Shown here in pieces: positions 32,728 to 42,790 of a DNA stretch of 64,000 nucleotides. The stretch's first letter is position 1. The number at the start of each line of letters is the position of its first letter. The position numbers were made by a program, and so were the translations under genes. Under the pieces are notes generated by a model. It saw nothing but the letters and a program-made list of their open reading frames with translations, was not told where the DNA came from and did not search any database. The stretch lies in the NCBI RefSeq assembly GCF_022095675.1, contig NZ_JAHYSG010000026.1:1-64000 (forward strand). The letters run 5' to 3'. This DNA is from Dactylosporangium sp. AC04546 (lineage in GTDB: Bacteria; Actinomycetota; Actinomycetes; Mycobacteriales; Micromonosporaceae).

Positions 32728-35184
32728 CTACAAACGTGGATCCACCGGCTCGCTTTCGCACGCGAGAACCGCAAAGACGAGCTGGTGCACCCGCCATGGC
32801 GCCGCACCGCCGGCCAGCAGATCCAGTGCCGCGAGGCCCAGCCCGTGCTCACGCAGGGCGAGGCCGCGCTTGCGCCCCAGGTTGCGGGCGCGCAGCTGGT
32901 CCAGCCGCTCGGTGTACGACGGGCCGTAGATGATCCGCAGGTACTCCCGGCCGCGGCACTTGATCGCCGGCTGCACGCTCGGCCCGGCGTCCGCCGCCGG
33001 CTTCACCACCATGCCCTCGCCGCCGGAGGCGGTCAGGTCGAGCCACCACTCGGTCGCCGCCGTCACCCCGTCGGTGGAGGACGGGTCGACCACCAGCCGG
33101 CGGGTCGGGGTGAACAGCGACGGGTCGGCCTCCACCAGCCGGTCGGCCAGCGCCAGGTGCCAGTCGTGGTCGCGCCGCGCGTGGTTCGCGCCCTCGGAGG
33201 CCAGCACGTGGAACGCCGCCAGCCTGACCCCGTGCAGGCCGTCGGTCGGCCAGCAGTACCGCCGGTAGACGTCGGCGTACGCCGTCACGTCCGCCGCCCG
33301 CGCCGCGAACCGCGACAGCAGCCCCTCGACGGCCACGCCGCGCCCGGCCGCCCGCGAGAGCACCGAAACCGCCGCGGGCAGGGCCGCGCCCGCCGCCGCG
33401 GCGACGCTCGCGTACTGCTCGCGGATCAGCGGTGCCGCCTTCGCGGACCACGGCAGTACCTCGGCATCCAGCACCAGCCAGTCGGACCCGAGCTCGTCGA
33501 AGATCCCCTCCGCCGCGACCCGCACGCGGTCGAGCAACTCGGCGTCGTCGGGGAAGAAGGGGCGGCCGGTGCGGGTGTAGATCGCGCCCGGGCCGGTGAT
33601 GCCGAAACGCTTGAGCGCGGCCGAGGGAGAGCGGCACACGACGAGCACCGCCCGGGAGCCCATGTGCTTCTCCTGGCACACGACCAGGGGGACGTCGGCC
33701 TTCGCGTAGTCGCCGAGCGCCTCGACCGGATGTTCCAGGAAGCCTTCCTGGCGGGAGGTCGTTGCGGGCGCCATCGTGGGCGGCAGCCAGACCAGCCAGC
33801 GCGGGTCGACCGCGAACCGGCTCATGACCTCCAGCGCCGCCGCGGCGTTCTCGGCGGCGACGGTGACCCGGCCGGCCGGCGTGCCCAGGGTGCGCCGCCC
33901 GGTGACGTCGACCAGGTTGAGGCCCGAGTCCGCCGGTGCCGGCGGTGCCAACGGGCGCACCGGCTCGTAGTACACCTGCCGCGCCGGAACCGACACGAGC
34001 TCCCGCTCGGGGTAGCGCAGCGCGGTGAGCGAGCCGCCGAACACGCAGCCCGTGTCGACGCAGATGGTGTTGTTGACCCACTCCGCGGCGGGCACCGGGG
34101 TGTGGCCGTAGACGACCATGGCCTTGCCGCGGTACTCGGTGGCCCACGGGTAGCGGACGGGCAGGCCGTACTCGTCGGTCTCGCCCGTGGTGTCGCCGTA
34201 GAGCGCGAACGCGCGCACCCGGCCCGAGGCGCGGCCGTGGTAGGCCTCCTTGAGTCCGGCGTGCGCCACCACCAGGCGCCCGCCGTCGAGCACGTAGTGG
34301 CCGATCAGCGAGTCGAGGAACGGCACCGGGTCGACGTCGGACACGGCGAGCTGGTCGAGCGTCTCCTGCAGGCCGTGCGCCACCCGCACATTGGCGCCGC
34401 GCAGCTTGCGCAGCAGCTTCGCCTCGTGGTTGCCGGCCACGCACAGCGCGTGCCCGGCCGCGACCATGCCCATGACCAGGCGCAGCACGCCCGGCGCGGC
34501 GGGGCCGCGGTCGACCAGGTCCCCGACGAACACGGCGGTGCGGCCCTCGGGGTGCACGGCGTCGTCCTCGCCGACCGCGTACCCCAGCCGGCCCAGCAGC
34601 TCCACGAGCTCGTCGAGGCAGCCGTGCACGTCGCCGATGATGTCGAACGGGCCGGTCAGCTCCCGCTTGTCGTTGTACAGCTTCTCGTACTCGATCGTCG
34701 CGGCGTCCACCGCGGCGGTGCCGCGCAGCACGAGCACGTGCCGGAAGCCCTCGTTCTTCAGCTGCTTGAGCGACCGGCGCAGGTCGCGCGACTGGCGGGT
34801 GAGCACCGGCCGGGCGAAGTCACGGTCGGGCCGGGCCTCGGTGCGCGCCCAGCACTCCTCCTCGAGCACGTCGAGGACGATGGCGACCGGCAGCACGTCG
34901 TGGTCGCGGGCGACGTCGACCAGTGCCTTCCGGGCGTGGGCCTGCACGTTGGTGGCGTCGACGACGGTGAGCCGGCCGGCGCGCAGCCGCTTGCCGGCGA
35001 CGAAGTGCAGCGCGGCGAAGGCGTCGGACGACGCGGACTGGTCGTTCTCGTCGTCGGCCACCATGGCGCGGAACGCGTCGGAGGACAGCACCTGGGTGGG
35101 CTGGAAGTGCCGGCGGGCGAAGGTCGACTTGCCGGATCCGGAGATGCCGACGAGCGCCACGAGGCACAGCTCGGGGATCTTCAC
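32728..35184 (-). CDS. pnkp: Polynucleotide kinase-phosphatase Pnkp (bacterial RNA repair)
   Basis: The protein has 818 residues from GTG 35184, overlapping the hen1 stop by 4 bp. It has three modules in order. The kinase has Walker A GISGSGKST (13-21). The metallophosphatase has DIIGDVHGC near 178, GDLVDRGP near 220, AGNHEAK near 248 and YGHTPVP near 358. The ligase-type adenylyltransferase has the nucleophile lysine in QEKHMGSRA near 501, with further motifs to residue 780. It heals broken RNA ends (5' phosphorylation, 2',3'-cyclic phosphate removal); its ligase needs Hen1 for sealing. The length and module order match Clostridium thermocellum Pnkp. It is co-transcribed with hen1. Confidence 0.95.
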   Translation of the reverse strand: MKIPELCLVALVGISGSGKSTFARRHFQPTQVLSSDAFRAMVADDENDQSASSDAFAALHFVAGKRLRAGRLTVVDATNVQAHARKALVDVARDHDVLPVAIVLDVLEEECWARTEARPDRDFARPVLTRQSRDLRRSLKQLKNEGFRHVLVLRGTAAVDAATIEYEKLYNDKRELTGPFDIIGDVHGCLDELVELLGRLGYAVGEDDAVHPEGRTAVFVGDLVDRGPAAPGVLRLVMGMVAAGHALCVAGNHEAKLLRKLRGANVRVAHGLQETLDQLAVSDVDPVPFLDSLIGHYVLDGGRLVVAHAGLKEAYHGRASGRVRAFALYGDTTGETDEYGLPVRYPWATEYRGKAMVVYGHTPVPAAEWVNNTICVDTGCVFGGSLTALRYPERELVSVPARQVYYEPVRPLAPPAPADSGLNLVDVTGRRTLGTPAGRVTVAAENAAAALEVMSRFAVDPRWLVWLPPTMAPATTSRQEGFLEHPVEALGDYAKADVPLVVCQEKHMGSRAVLVVCRSPSAALKRFGITGPGAIYTRTGRPFFPDDAELLDRVRVAAEGIFDELGSDWLVLDAEVLPWSAKAAPLIREQYASVAAAAGAALPAAVSVLSRAAGRGVAVEGLLSRFAARAADVTAYADVYRRYCWPTDGLHGVRLAAFHVLASEGANHARRDHDWHLALADRLVEADPSLFTPTRRLVVDPSSTDGVTAATEWWLDLTASGGEGMVVKPAADAGPSVQPAIKCRGREYLRIIYGPSYTERLDQLRARNLGRKRGLALREHGLGLAALDLLAGGAAPWRVHQLVFAVLACESEPVDPRL

Positions 35185-36449
35185 TTGGAGAACACCGCCA
35201 TCTGGGTCGGCTCGCCGACCTCGTCGTCGTGGTCGCCGATGCCGCTGATCGTGACCGTGTAGCCGAAGGTTTCCGACAGGGACGAGCACCAGGCGGCGAA
35301 CTCCGCGCGGCTCCACTCGAAGCGGTGGTCGCCGTGCCGGAAGCGGCCGTGGGGCAGGCTGGGGTAGCGGACGTTGTACTCGGCGTTGGGCGTGGTGACC
35401 ACGACCGTCGCGGGCGCCGCGTAGCCGAAGACGCTCGCCGCGAGCGCATCGAGGCGCGGCGGGTCGACGTGCTCGACGACCTCCATGAGCACGGCGGCGT
35501 CGTAGCCCTTGAGGCGGTCGTCGCGGTACGTGAGTGCGGTCTGGAGCAGCCGGATCCGGGCCTTCTGCCGGTCGGGGAGCCGGTCGAGCCGCAGGCGCCG
35601 GGCGGCCGCTTCGAGCGACGCGGTGGAGACGTCGGCGCCGACGATCTCGGTGTACCGCCGGTCGCGCACGAGCTCGCCGAGCAACGCGCCGGGGCCGCAG
35701 CCCAGGTCCAGCACCCGGGCGGCGCCCGACGCCTCGAGGGCCTTGCGGACGGCGGCCCGCCGCAGGACCGCGAGGGATTCGGGCCGCGGCTTTTCAGCGA
35801 CGGGCGTGGCGCCCAGCCGCTCCAGCGCCTCGTTGGTCAGCGCCTTGCGGTGCGCGAGGTAGCGGCGCGCGATGAGCGCCCGGGCCGGATGGTCGGCCAG
35901 CCATCCGGTGCCGGCCCGCAGCAGCTTCGCCACCTCGTCGGACGACACCCAGTAGTGCTTCTCGTCGTCGAGCACGGGCAGCAGCACGTACAGCTGGTTG
36001 AGCGCGTCGGCCAGCCGCAGCGTCCCGGTGAGGCGCAGGTCGGTGTACCGGCTGTCGCCCCAGTCGTCGGGGATCGGGGTGGCCCGGACCGTCCAGCCGA
36101 GCGGCTCGAACAGCTCGGTGGCGCTGCCCTTGCAGCCCAGCGCCGGGATGTGCACCTCGAGCGGGATGGCGGTGGCCGCCAGCTCCGGCCGCTCGCGCGA
36201 CTCGCCGCGCACGGCGGTGCGCCAGACCTTGTTCAGCGCGGCGGCCAGATGGCTCGCCGAGACCACGTCGGGGCCGTCCACCAGCAGCGCCGCCGTGCAG
36301 CGCTCGTCGGCGGCCTCGGGGTAGAAGACGTGCGCGGTGCCGCCCGTGACGGTGAACGACTGGAGGCGATCGGGATGCTTCACGAGCAGGAAGCCGAGGT
36401 CGGTCGCCGGTCGATGGGTCGTCGTCAGGGTGAGCAGCACGCGGATCAT
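35181..36449 (-). CDS. hen1: RNA 3'-terminal ribose 2'-O-methyltransferase Hen1
   Basis: The protein has 422 residues from ATG 36449. The N-terminal ~220 residues are the Pnkp ligase-activating domain of bacterial Hen1. The C-terminal methyltransferase carries the SAM motif VLDLGCGPGALL (247-258) and the Mn(II) ligands E323, E326, H327 (EVVEH) and H372 (RHGDH). In the bacterial system Hen1 methylates the 2'-OH of the broken 3' end before Pnkp ligates, which makes the repaired site resistant to re-cleavage by ribotoxins. The pair overlaps by 4 bp and diverges from the amrS-amrB genes across a 55-bp gap. Confidence 0.95.
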   Translation of the reverse strand: MIRVLLTLTTTHRPATDLGFLLVKHPDRLQSFTVTGGTAHVFYPEAADERCTAALLVDGPDVVSASHLAAALNKVWRTAVRGESRERPELAATAIPLEVHIPALGCKGSATELFEPLGWTVRATPIPDDWGDSRYTDLRLTGTLRLADALNQLYVLLPVLDDEKHYWVSSDEVAKLLRAGTGWLADHPARALIARRYLAHRKALTNEALERLGATPVAEKPRPESLAVLRRAAVRKALEASGAARVLDLGCGPGALLGELVRDRRYTEIVGADVSTASLEAAARRLRLDRLPDRQKARIRLLQTALTYRDDRLKGYDAAVLMEVVEHVDPPRLDALAASVFGYAAPATVVVTTPNAEYNVRYPSLPHGRFRHGDHRFEWSRAEFAAWCSSLSETFGYTVTISGIGDHDDEVGEPTQMAVFSK

Positions 36450-36492
36450 CTTCTCCTGGTTTTTTCCGGAGGTCCGCTGGTTTTCCCGGGCG

Positions 36493-36498
36493 TAGATT
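36493..36498 (+). promoter_or_regulatory. Leaderless -10 of amrS
   Basis: TAGATT lies 6 nt before ATG 36505, in the narrow 55-bp region shared with divergent hen1. The spacer GGAGGC also resembles a ribosome site, but it is too close to the start to act as one. Confidence 0.55.
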
Positions 36499-36504
36499 GG
36501 AGGC

Positions 36505-37569
36505 ATGGCGGTGGTGCCGACCGTGCACTGGCACCGGCTGGCGGATGGCCGGGTGCAGTGCGACGTCTGCCCGCGCAACTGTCGCCTGCACGAGGGTCAG
36601 CGGGGCTTCTGCTTCGTCCGTGAGCGGGTCGATGACGAGATCGTCCTCACCACCTACGGGCGATCTTCGGGCTTCTGCGTCGACCCGATCGAGAAGAAGC
36701 CGCTCAACCACTTCCTGCCGGGCACCCCGGTGCTGTCGTTCGGCACGGCCGGCTGCAACCTGGGCTGCCGCTTCTGCCAGAACTGGGACATCTCCAAGAG
36801 CCGCGAGATCGACACGCTCGCCGCCTCGGCCGGCCCCGAGGAGCTCGCCGCGGCCGCCGAGCGACTGGGGTGCCGGTCGATCGCGTTCACGTACAACGAC
36901 CCGGTGATCTTCATGGAGTACGCCATGGATGTCGCCGACGCGTGCCGGGCGCGCGGGATCAAGGCGGTCGCGGTCTCGGCCGGCTACATGAACCCGGCCC
37001 CGCGCGAGGAGTTCTACCGGCACATCGACGCGGCCAACATCGATCTCAAGGCGTTCAGCGAGCAGTTCTACCAAAAGATCACGTTTGCGCGGCTCGACGC
37101 CGTGCTCGACACCCTGGAGTACCTGCGTGGCACGAAGGTCTGGTTCGAGGTGACGACCCTGCTGATCCCCGGTCGCAACGACAGCGACGACGAGCTGCGG
37201 CGCCAGTGCGACTGGTTCGCCGAACACCTCGGGCCCGACGTGCCGCTGCACTTCTCGGCCTTCCACCCCGACTTCAAGATGCGCGACGTGCCGCGCACCC
37301 CGCCGGAGACCCTCACCCGGGCGCGGAAGATCGCGATGGATGCCGGGCTGCGGTATGTCTACACCGGCAACGTCCACGATCCCGAGGGTCAGTCGACCCG
37401 CTGCCCCGGCTGCGACACCGCCGTCATCGTCCGCGACTGGTACGACCTGCGCTCCTACGAGGTGACCGACGACGGTCACTGCGTCCACTGTGGACAGGTT
37501 CTCCCCGGCGTGTTCGACGGGCCGGCCGGCCGCTGGGGCCGGCGGCGGCTGCCGGTGAGCGTCCGATGA
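36505..37569 (+). CDS. amrS: AmmeMemoRadiSam system radical SAM enzyme
   Basis: The protein has 354 residues. The radical-SAM motif is C84-x3-C88-x2-C91 (CNLGCRFCQN). N-terminal cysteines C19, C22, C26 and C36 (CDVCPRNC and FCFV) form the family's second metal-type site, and two CxxC pairs near the C-terminus (RCPGC and CVHCG) look rubredoxin-like. IAFTYNDPVIFMEY and VSAGYMNP are characteristic. It is most likely the radical-SAM member of the AMMECR1/Memo/radical-SAM trio, whose biochemical product is not known. Its stop overlaps amrB as ATGA. Confidence 0.9.
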   Translation: MAVVPTVHWHRLADGRVQCDVCPRNCRLHEGQRGFCFVRERVDDEIVLTTYGRSSGFCVDPIEKKPLNHFLPGTPVLSFGTAGCNLGCRFCQNWDISKSREIDTLAASAGPEELAAAAERLGCRSIAFTYNDPVIFMEYAMDVADACRARGIKAVAVSAGYMNPAPREEFYRHIDAANIDLKAFSEQFYQKITFARLDAVLDTLEYLRGTKVWFEVTTLLIPGRNDSDDELRRQCDWFAEHLGPDVPLHFSAFHPDFKMRDVPRTPPETLTRARKIAMDAGLRYVYTGNVHDPEGQSTRCPGCDTAVIVRDWYDLRSYEVTDDGHCVHCGQVLPGVFDGPAGRWGRRRLPVSVR

Positions 37570-38336
37570 GGCGACCGGCGGTGGCCGGGACCTTCTACCC
37601 CGGATCGCCCGCGGTCCTCCAGGCAACCATCGACGACCTGCTCGGCAGCGCCCCGGAGTCGCCCGAGGACACCGCGGACGCGTACATCGTCCCGCACGCC
37701 GGCTACCGCTGGTCCGGCCGCACCGCCGCGCACGTCTACCGCCGCGTGGTGGAGCGCAAACCCTCCCGCGTGATCGTGCTCGGCCCGGCCCACAAGGTGC
37801 CGCTGCGCGGCGCCGCCGTGCCCACCGACCGGCAGTGGGCGACGCCGCTCGGGCCGATCACGATCGACTCCGGCGGCGCCCGCGACCTGGTCGCCCGCGG
37901 TCTCGCGATCGCCGACGACCGGCCGCACGCGCCGGAGCACTCGATCGAGGTGCAGGTGCCCTTTCTCCAGCAGATCCCCGACGTGCGGCTGCTGCCCGTC
38001 TGCATCGGACAGTCCGTTGTGGAGCACGTCGCCGCGATCCTGCACGCGGTCGCGCATCCGGACACCGTGGTGCTCTGCAGTACCGACCTTTCGCACTATC
38101 TGAGCGAGGAGCAGGCGCAGATCCGCGACGTGCAGACGGTGGCCGCGATCATGGCCCTGAGCGCGTCCCGGATCGGCACCCATGACGCCTGCGGGCGGCA
38201 CGCGCTGCGTGGGCTGCTGCGGTGGGGCAAGGAGACCCGGCGCAGCGCCAACATCCTCCATCTCGCCACCTCCGCCGACGAGGGCGGCCCGAAGGAGCGG
38301 GTCGTCGGTTACTTAGCGGCGTCACTGACGGTCTAG
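37566..38336 (+). CDS. amrB: AmmeMemoRadiSam system protein B (Memo-like)
   Basis: The protein has 256 residues; ATG 37566 overlaps the amrS stop by 4 bp. It belongs to the Memo/extradiol-dioxygenase-like fold: VPHAGYRWSG (H44), GPAHK, PEHSIEVQVPF and STDLSHYL supply the conserved metal-pocket histidines. Human Memo binds copper or iron; the bacterial role is unknown. The AMMECR1-type partner (protein A) is not in the window, so either it is encoded elsewhere or the system has only two members. Confidence 0.9.
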   Translation: MRRPAVAGTFYPGSPAVLQATIDDLLGSAPESPEDTADAYIVPHAGYRWSGRTAAHVYRRVVERKPSRVIVLGPAHKVPLRGAAVPTDRQWATPLGPITIDSGGARDLVARGLAIADDRPHAPEHSIEVQVPFLQQIPDVRLLPVCIGQSVVEHVAAILHAVAHPDTVVLCSTDLSHYLSEEQAQIRDVQTVAAIMALSASRIGTHDACGRHALRGLLRWGKETRRSANILHLATSADEGGPKERVVGYLAASLTV

Positions 38337-38466
38337 GCCGAACATCCGTTGCACCCGGATTGTCCAAAAGAGGGTGGCCGAACGGCCGACCTCTGTGGTG
38401 ACCGTTCGGAACCGTCTGAGTGGGTGGAGGCGCCTGCGGACGGCGCCGGAACTTGGAGAACGGGGC

Positions 38467-39342
38467 ATGTCAGTCACGACGACGGCCGCGCCGACCTGGG
38501 CACCCATGACCAGCGAGCAACGCGAACAGTTCGACACGGACGGTTACCTCGTCCTGCGAGGGGTCCTCAGCCCCGATGAGGTGGCGCACTACTCCTCCGC
38601 GCTCGACGCCGCGTACGCCCAGCACCCGCACGCGCCCGACGGTTCGCTGCACCTGCTCAGCGCGGTGACCAGCTGCCCGGACCTGGCCGGCCTGATCGAC
38701 CACCCGGGGACCTTCCCGCTGGTCTGGTCGGTCCTCGGCTGGAACGTCCACATCTACCACTCGCACCTGGACGTGCACCCGCCGCTGGCCGCGCCGAAGC
38801 CCGACTGGTGGCACTGGCACCAGGACGGCGGCCGGCAGAACCGCGAGCTGGAGACCGACCCGCGCCCCCGCCTCTCGGTGAAGCTGGCCTACTGGCTGTC
38901 CGACGTGTCGCAGACCGGCCGGGGCAACCTGACCCTGATCCCCGGCAGCCACAAGACGAACTGGCTGCCCGGCCCGCCGAAGCGTGACGTGCCGTGGCCG
39001 ACCCCGGACGGCGCCCGCCAGGTCCAGGTCGACGCCGGTGACGTGGTCTTCTTCGACCGGCGGATCTGGCACGCCCGATCCGACAACCACTCGGACATCA
39101 CGCGCAAGTGCGTCTTCCTCGGCTACACGTACCGCTGGATCGCCGCCCGCGACGAGGTGCGCTCCCTGCCCGGCAAGCCGTGGTGGAACCGGCTCAACCC
39201 GGTGCAGCAGCAGCTGCTCGGCGGCGTCGGCGGCCTCGACGGCGACCACGCCTGGGGGCACTACCCGGAGACCACGCCGCTCTACAACGACCTTCGTGAG
39301 CGCGGCCTGCTCGACCCGAACTACCCGCCGCTGATTCCCTGA
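38467..39342 (+). CDS. Phytanoyl-CoA dioxygenase (PhyH) family protein
   Basis: The protein has 291 residues; ATG 38467 has GGAG about 9 nt upstream. It is an Fe(II)/2-oxoglutarate-dependent oxygenase with the iron ligands H118-x-D120 (WHWHQDGG) and H202 (RIWHARSDN). FDTDGYLVLRGVL at about 22-34 and LTLIPGSHKTNW near 160-171 are classic PhyH segments; SDITRKCVF supplies the region of the 2-oxoglutarate-binding arginine. The substrate is unknown; such stand-alone enzymes hydroxylate amino acids or small secondary metabolites. It follows amrB by 130 bp and a hairpin lies after it. Confidence 0.88.
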   Translation: MSVTTTAAPTWAPMTSEQREQFDTDGYLVLRGVLSPDEVAHYSSALDAAYAQHPHAPDGSLHLLSAVTSCPDLAGLIDHPGTFPLVWSVLGWNVHIYHSHLDVHPPLAAPKPDWWHWHQDGGRQNRELETDPRPRLSVKLAYWLSDVSQTGRGNLTLIPGSHKTNWLPGPPKRDVPWPTPDGARQVQVDAGDVVFFDRRIWHARSDNHSDITRKCVFLGYTYRWIAARDEVRSLPGKPWWNRLNPVQQQLLGGVGGLDGDHAWGHYPETTPLYNDLRERGLLDPNYPPLIP

Positions 39343-39362
39343 CATTCCTGCAATGTTCGATC

Positions 39363-39390
39363 GGCCTCGACCCGTCCTAGGGTCGAGGCC
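39363..39390 (+). terminator. Terminator hairpin after the PhyH gene
   Basis: An 11-bp perfect stem (39363-39373 and 39380-39390) with a 6-nt loop is followed by a T-containing tract. It separates the PhyH gene from the sigma-factor gene starting 22 bp later. Confidence 0.75.
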
Positions 39391-39411
39391 GTCGTTCATT
39401 GGGGGACCGGT

Positions 39412-39894
39412 TTGACGTTCGAGGAGTTCGTCGAGGCGCGCTTGCAGGTGCTGCTGCGCTACGCCGTCATGCTCACCGGCGATCCGCACACCGCGCAGGA
39501 CCTGGTCCAGGAGACGATGATCCGCGCCCAGCTCAAATGGCGCCGGGTCGCCGCCTCGCAGGCGCCCGAGCGGTACGTGAAGCGCATGCTCACCAACGCG
39601 TACGTCGACCTGCACCGCGGCTCGTGGCTGAAGCGGGTCGTCCTGCGCGGCTTCACGTCGTCGCTCGACCGCGCGGTGGCCGACCACGTCGACGCCTCGG
39701 TCGAGCGCGACCAGATGTGGGCCTGGCTCGCCACGCTGCCCCCACGGCAGCGGGCCGCGCTCGTGCTGCGCTACTACGAGGGACTCAACGACACCGAGAT
39801 CGCCGACGTGCTGCACTGCGCGGTCGGGACCGTCCGGTCGTCGATCTCCCGTGCCCTGGCCACGCTTCGGATCCAGATCGTCCCGGCGGAGTGA
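39412..39894 (+). CDS. SigE-family RNA polymerase sigma factor
   Basis: The protein has 160 residues from TTG 39412, with a GGGGGA site about 7 nt upstream. It belongs to the SigE family of short ECF-like sigma factors: region 2 (LLRYAVMLTGDPHTAQDLVQET, split here, then RPERYVKRML-like residues) and region 4 (LPPRQRAALVLRYYEGLNDTEIADVL with TVRSSISRAL) are complete. It overlaps the following LCP gene by a TGATG junction. The adjacent membrane protein is probably regulated with it or regulates it. Position and spacing mirror the second sigma gene at 50.2 kb. Confidence 0.9.
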   Translation: MTFEEFVEARLQVLLRYAVMLTGDPHTAQDLVQETMIRAQLKWRRVAASQAPERYVKRMLTNAYVDLHRGSWLKRVVLRGFTSSLDRAVADHVDASVERDQMWAWLATLPPRQRAALVLRYYEGLNDTEIADVLHCAVGTVRSSISRALATLRIQIVPAE

Positions 39895-40928
39895 TGATGG
39901 AACAGCTGCTGCGCGAGACGTTCGCGCGTCACGAGGACATGGCCCCGTCGGCGACGCCCGAGCTGCGCTCGGCGATCGCGCTGGGCGCCCGTCGCCGCCG
40001 CCGCTGGCGGCGCATCGGGGGCGCTTCGGGAGTATTTGTCGCGGTATTGGCGGTGATCTCCGCGTTCGCCCTCACCACCAAGCCGACGCCCCGCGTCGAC
40101 GCGCTCCTGCAAGCGCCGGAGACGCCCAAGCCCGAGCGGCTCACCCTGCTCCTGCTCGGCACCGACCGCCGCCAGGCCCAGTCGCCCAACGAGCCGGTCC
40201 GCTCCGACGCGATCATCCTGCTCCACGTCGACCCGGCCGCGGGGAAGGCGTTCCAGATCTCGATCCCGCGCGACCTGCTGGTCACCACCTCCCGCGGCAA
40301 AGACAAGATCAACGGCGAATTCTACTTCGGTGGCTACGACGCCACGGCCCAGGTCGTGAGCACCCTGGCCGGCCTCCCGATCGACGGCGGCGCCGTCGTC
40401 GACTTCGCCGGGTTGCAGCGGGTGATCAACCAGATCGGCGGCGTCGACCTCTGCGTCGACCAGCGCACCGTCTCCGCGCACCTGGGCCGCACCAGGTCGG
40501 GCGAGGTCGTCTCGCTGAAGCCGGGCGCGCAGCCCATCGTCTACGAGCCCGGCTGCCGGCGCTTCCAGGGCTGGGAGGCGATCGACTACGTGCGCCAGCG
40601 CAAGGACGTCGACCGCGACCGCCACCTGCGCGACCTGCTGGCCGCGCTGGCCCACTCGGTGCCGGTGACCGACCCGGTGTCCCTGTCGAAGCTGCTGTCG
40701 GTCCTTCCGGAGAGCGTGGACCTGCACCTCGGCAGCCGCTCGCTGACGACGGTGGCCTTCCAGCTCGGGCACATCGGGGCCGATGGCCTCGTCGGGCTAC
40801 GGCTGCCGACCAGGCTCACAGAGCAGGGCACGGTCGTGCTGACCCCGGATGCCGAGGGACTGTTCGCCGCGATGCGCGCGGGAACCCTCACGGAGTGGCT
40901 CGTGGCTCACCCCGCGTACGCGTCCTGA
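39894..40928 (+). CDS. LytR-CpsA-Psr (LCP) family protein with N-terminal tail
   Basis: The protein has 344 residues. I place the start at ATG 39894, though GTG 39891 or ATG 39897 are equally close. A cytoplasmic tail of about 36 residues ends in GARRRRRWRR, followed by one membrane helix (about 38-60) and the external LCP domain: LLLLGTDRRQ, RSDAIILLHVDP, SIPRDLLV, GGVDLCVD and YVRQRKD mark the conserved arginines and aspartates. LCP enzymes transfer glycopolymers from lipid carriers to peptidoglycan. The direct overlap with a sigma-factor gene suggests the tail could also hold that sigma factor; this is inference. Confidence 0.88.
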   Translation: MMEQLLRETFARHEDMAPSATPELRSAIALGARRRRRWRRIGGASGVFVAVLAVISAFALTTKPTPRVDALLQAPETPKPERLTLLLLGTDRRQAQSPNEPVRSDAIILLHVDPAAGKAFQISIPRDLLVTTSRGKDKINGEFYFGGYDATAQVVSTLAGLPIDGGAVVDFAGLQRVINQIGGVDLCVDQRTVSAHLGRTRSGEVVSLKPGAQPIVYEPGCRRFQGWEAIDYVRQRKDVDRDRHLRDLLAALAHSVPVTDPVSLSKLLSVLPESVDLHLGSRSLTTVAFQLGHIGADGLVGLRLPTRLTEQGTVVLTPDAEGLFAAMRAGTLTEWLVAHPAYAS

Positions 40929-40934
40929 CGAGCG

Positions 40935-41150
40935 TCAGCGGTACTCGTCGTCCAGGTCGACCTCGCGGTCCTGCTCGATGGCGTCGTACTCGGTGGCGTC
41001 CCACGGGCGGGCGTGCGGTGTCGCCGGCCGGTCCAGCGGGTTGGCCGGCTGCGCCTGCTCCGCCGCGTCCGCCGGAGACGCCTCCGGGTCGCGCACCTCG
41101 GGGTCGAGCCGTTCGTCGAGCGTCAACAGTTCCTCGTCGGGCTGGGTCAT
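40935..41150 (-). CDS. Small acidic hypothetical protein
   Basis: The protein has 71 residues. ATG 41150 has GGGAG 7 nt upstream and codon use is normal. It is highly acidic and disordered, with DEELLTLDERLDPEV near the N-terminus and DATEYDAIEQDREVDLDDEY at the C-terminus. I know of similar short acidic proteins in actinobacteria but no function. It converges on the LCP gene with a 6-bp gap. Confidence 0.7.
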   Translation of the reverse strand: MTQPDEELLTLDERLDPEVRDPEASPADAAEQAQPANPLDRPATPHARPWDATEYDAIEQDREVDLDDEYR

Positions 41151-41370
41151 CGCCGCTCCCTCTGTGGTCGTCGCTCCTTCGTCGGCCGTCCTCTACCGTA
41201 CGACTGAATCGTCCCTTTCGCTCCTGCGGCGGGTAAATCCCCTGGTCCTCACCCGGCTTCGGGCCTGCTGGGGCACTGGGAGATACTCGTGGAAGGACAG
41301 CGCGGTCCGCGTGGAGCCGTGCCTGTCGGCTCCAATACCGCACGATCCAAATACGCCAAGGAGCGCCGTC

Positions 41371-42396
<1,026 letters not shown>

Positions 42397-42407
42397 CTCG
42401 CTGCAGG

Positions 42408-42434
42408 AAGGGCGCCCCTTCGGGGGCGCCTTTT
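42408..42434 (+). terminator. fbaA terminator
   Basis: An 11-bp stem closed by a TTCG tetraloop and followed by TTTT (42408-42434) forms a textbook rho-independent terminator. Confidence 0.95.
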
Positions 42435-42579
42435 GCATTTCATGGCTCGGGTCCGTACAAGTGACGACCGTCGCTCCCGCCAGACACCGGTCGGGCCCTG
42501 GAGGGCCCTCCCTGCCACCACCGTCGCCCCAAGCCCCACCAAGCCGGCCGGAGGGGCCACCTCTTGTCGGCGGATCGCC

Positions 42580-42696
42580 CGACATTTCGGACATGTCGTG
42601 CACGGTGAGGCGACGGTCAGGTCGAGGCTCCAACGTTCCATGATCGACGGCGCCTTCTGGTCGTCATAGCAGCCAGAAGTCTCCATCGATCATGGA
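42580..42696. repeat. Composite intergenic element, copy A
   Basis: It starts with CGACATTTCGGACATG (42580-42595) and ends with a hairpin whose 24-bp arms (42637-42660 and 42673-42696) match at 21 positions around a 12-nt loop. The motif begins 57 bp before the hairpin. Copy B has the same order and nearly the same spacing. Confidence 0.75.
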
Positions 42697-42790
42697 GCCG
42701 GCCGAATCTGCGCCGGGCGAGCCTCGTATCCAAGCTCGCGCCTCACGCCCCGCGCCAGCGCGCCCGCACCGGCTCGCTCGCCTGAGGTGT

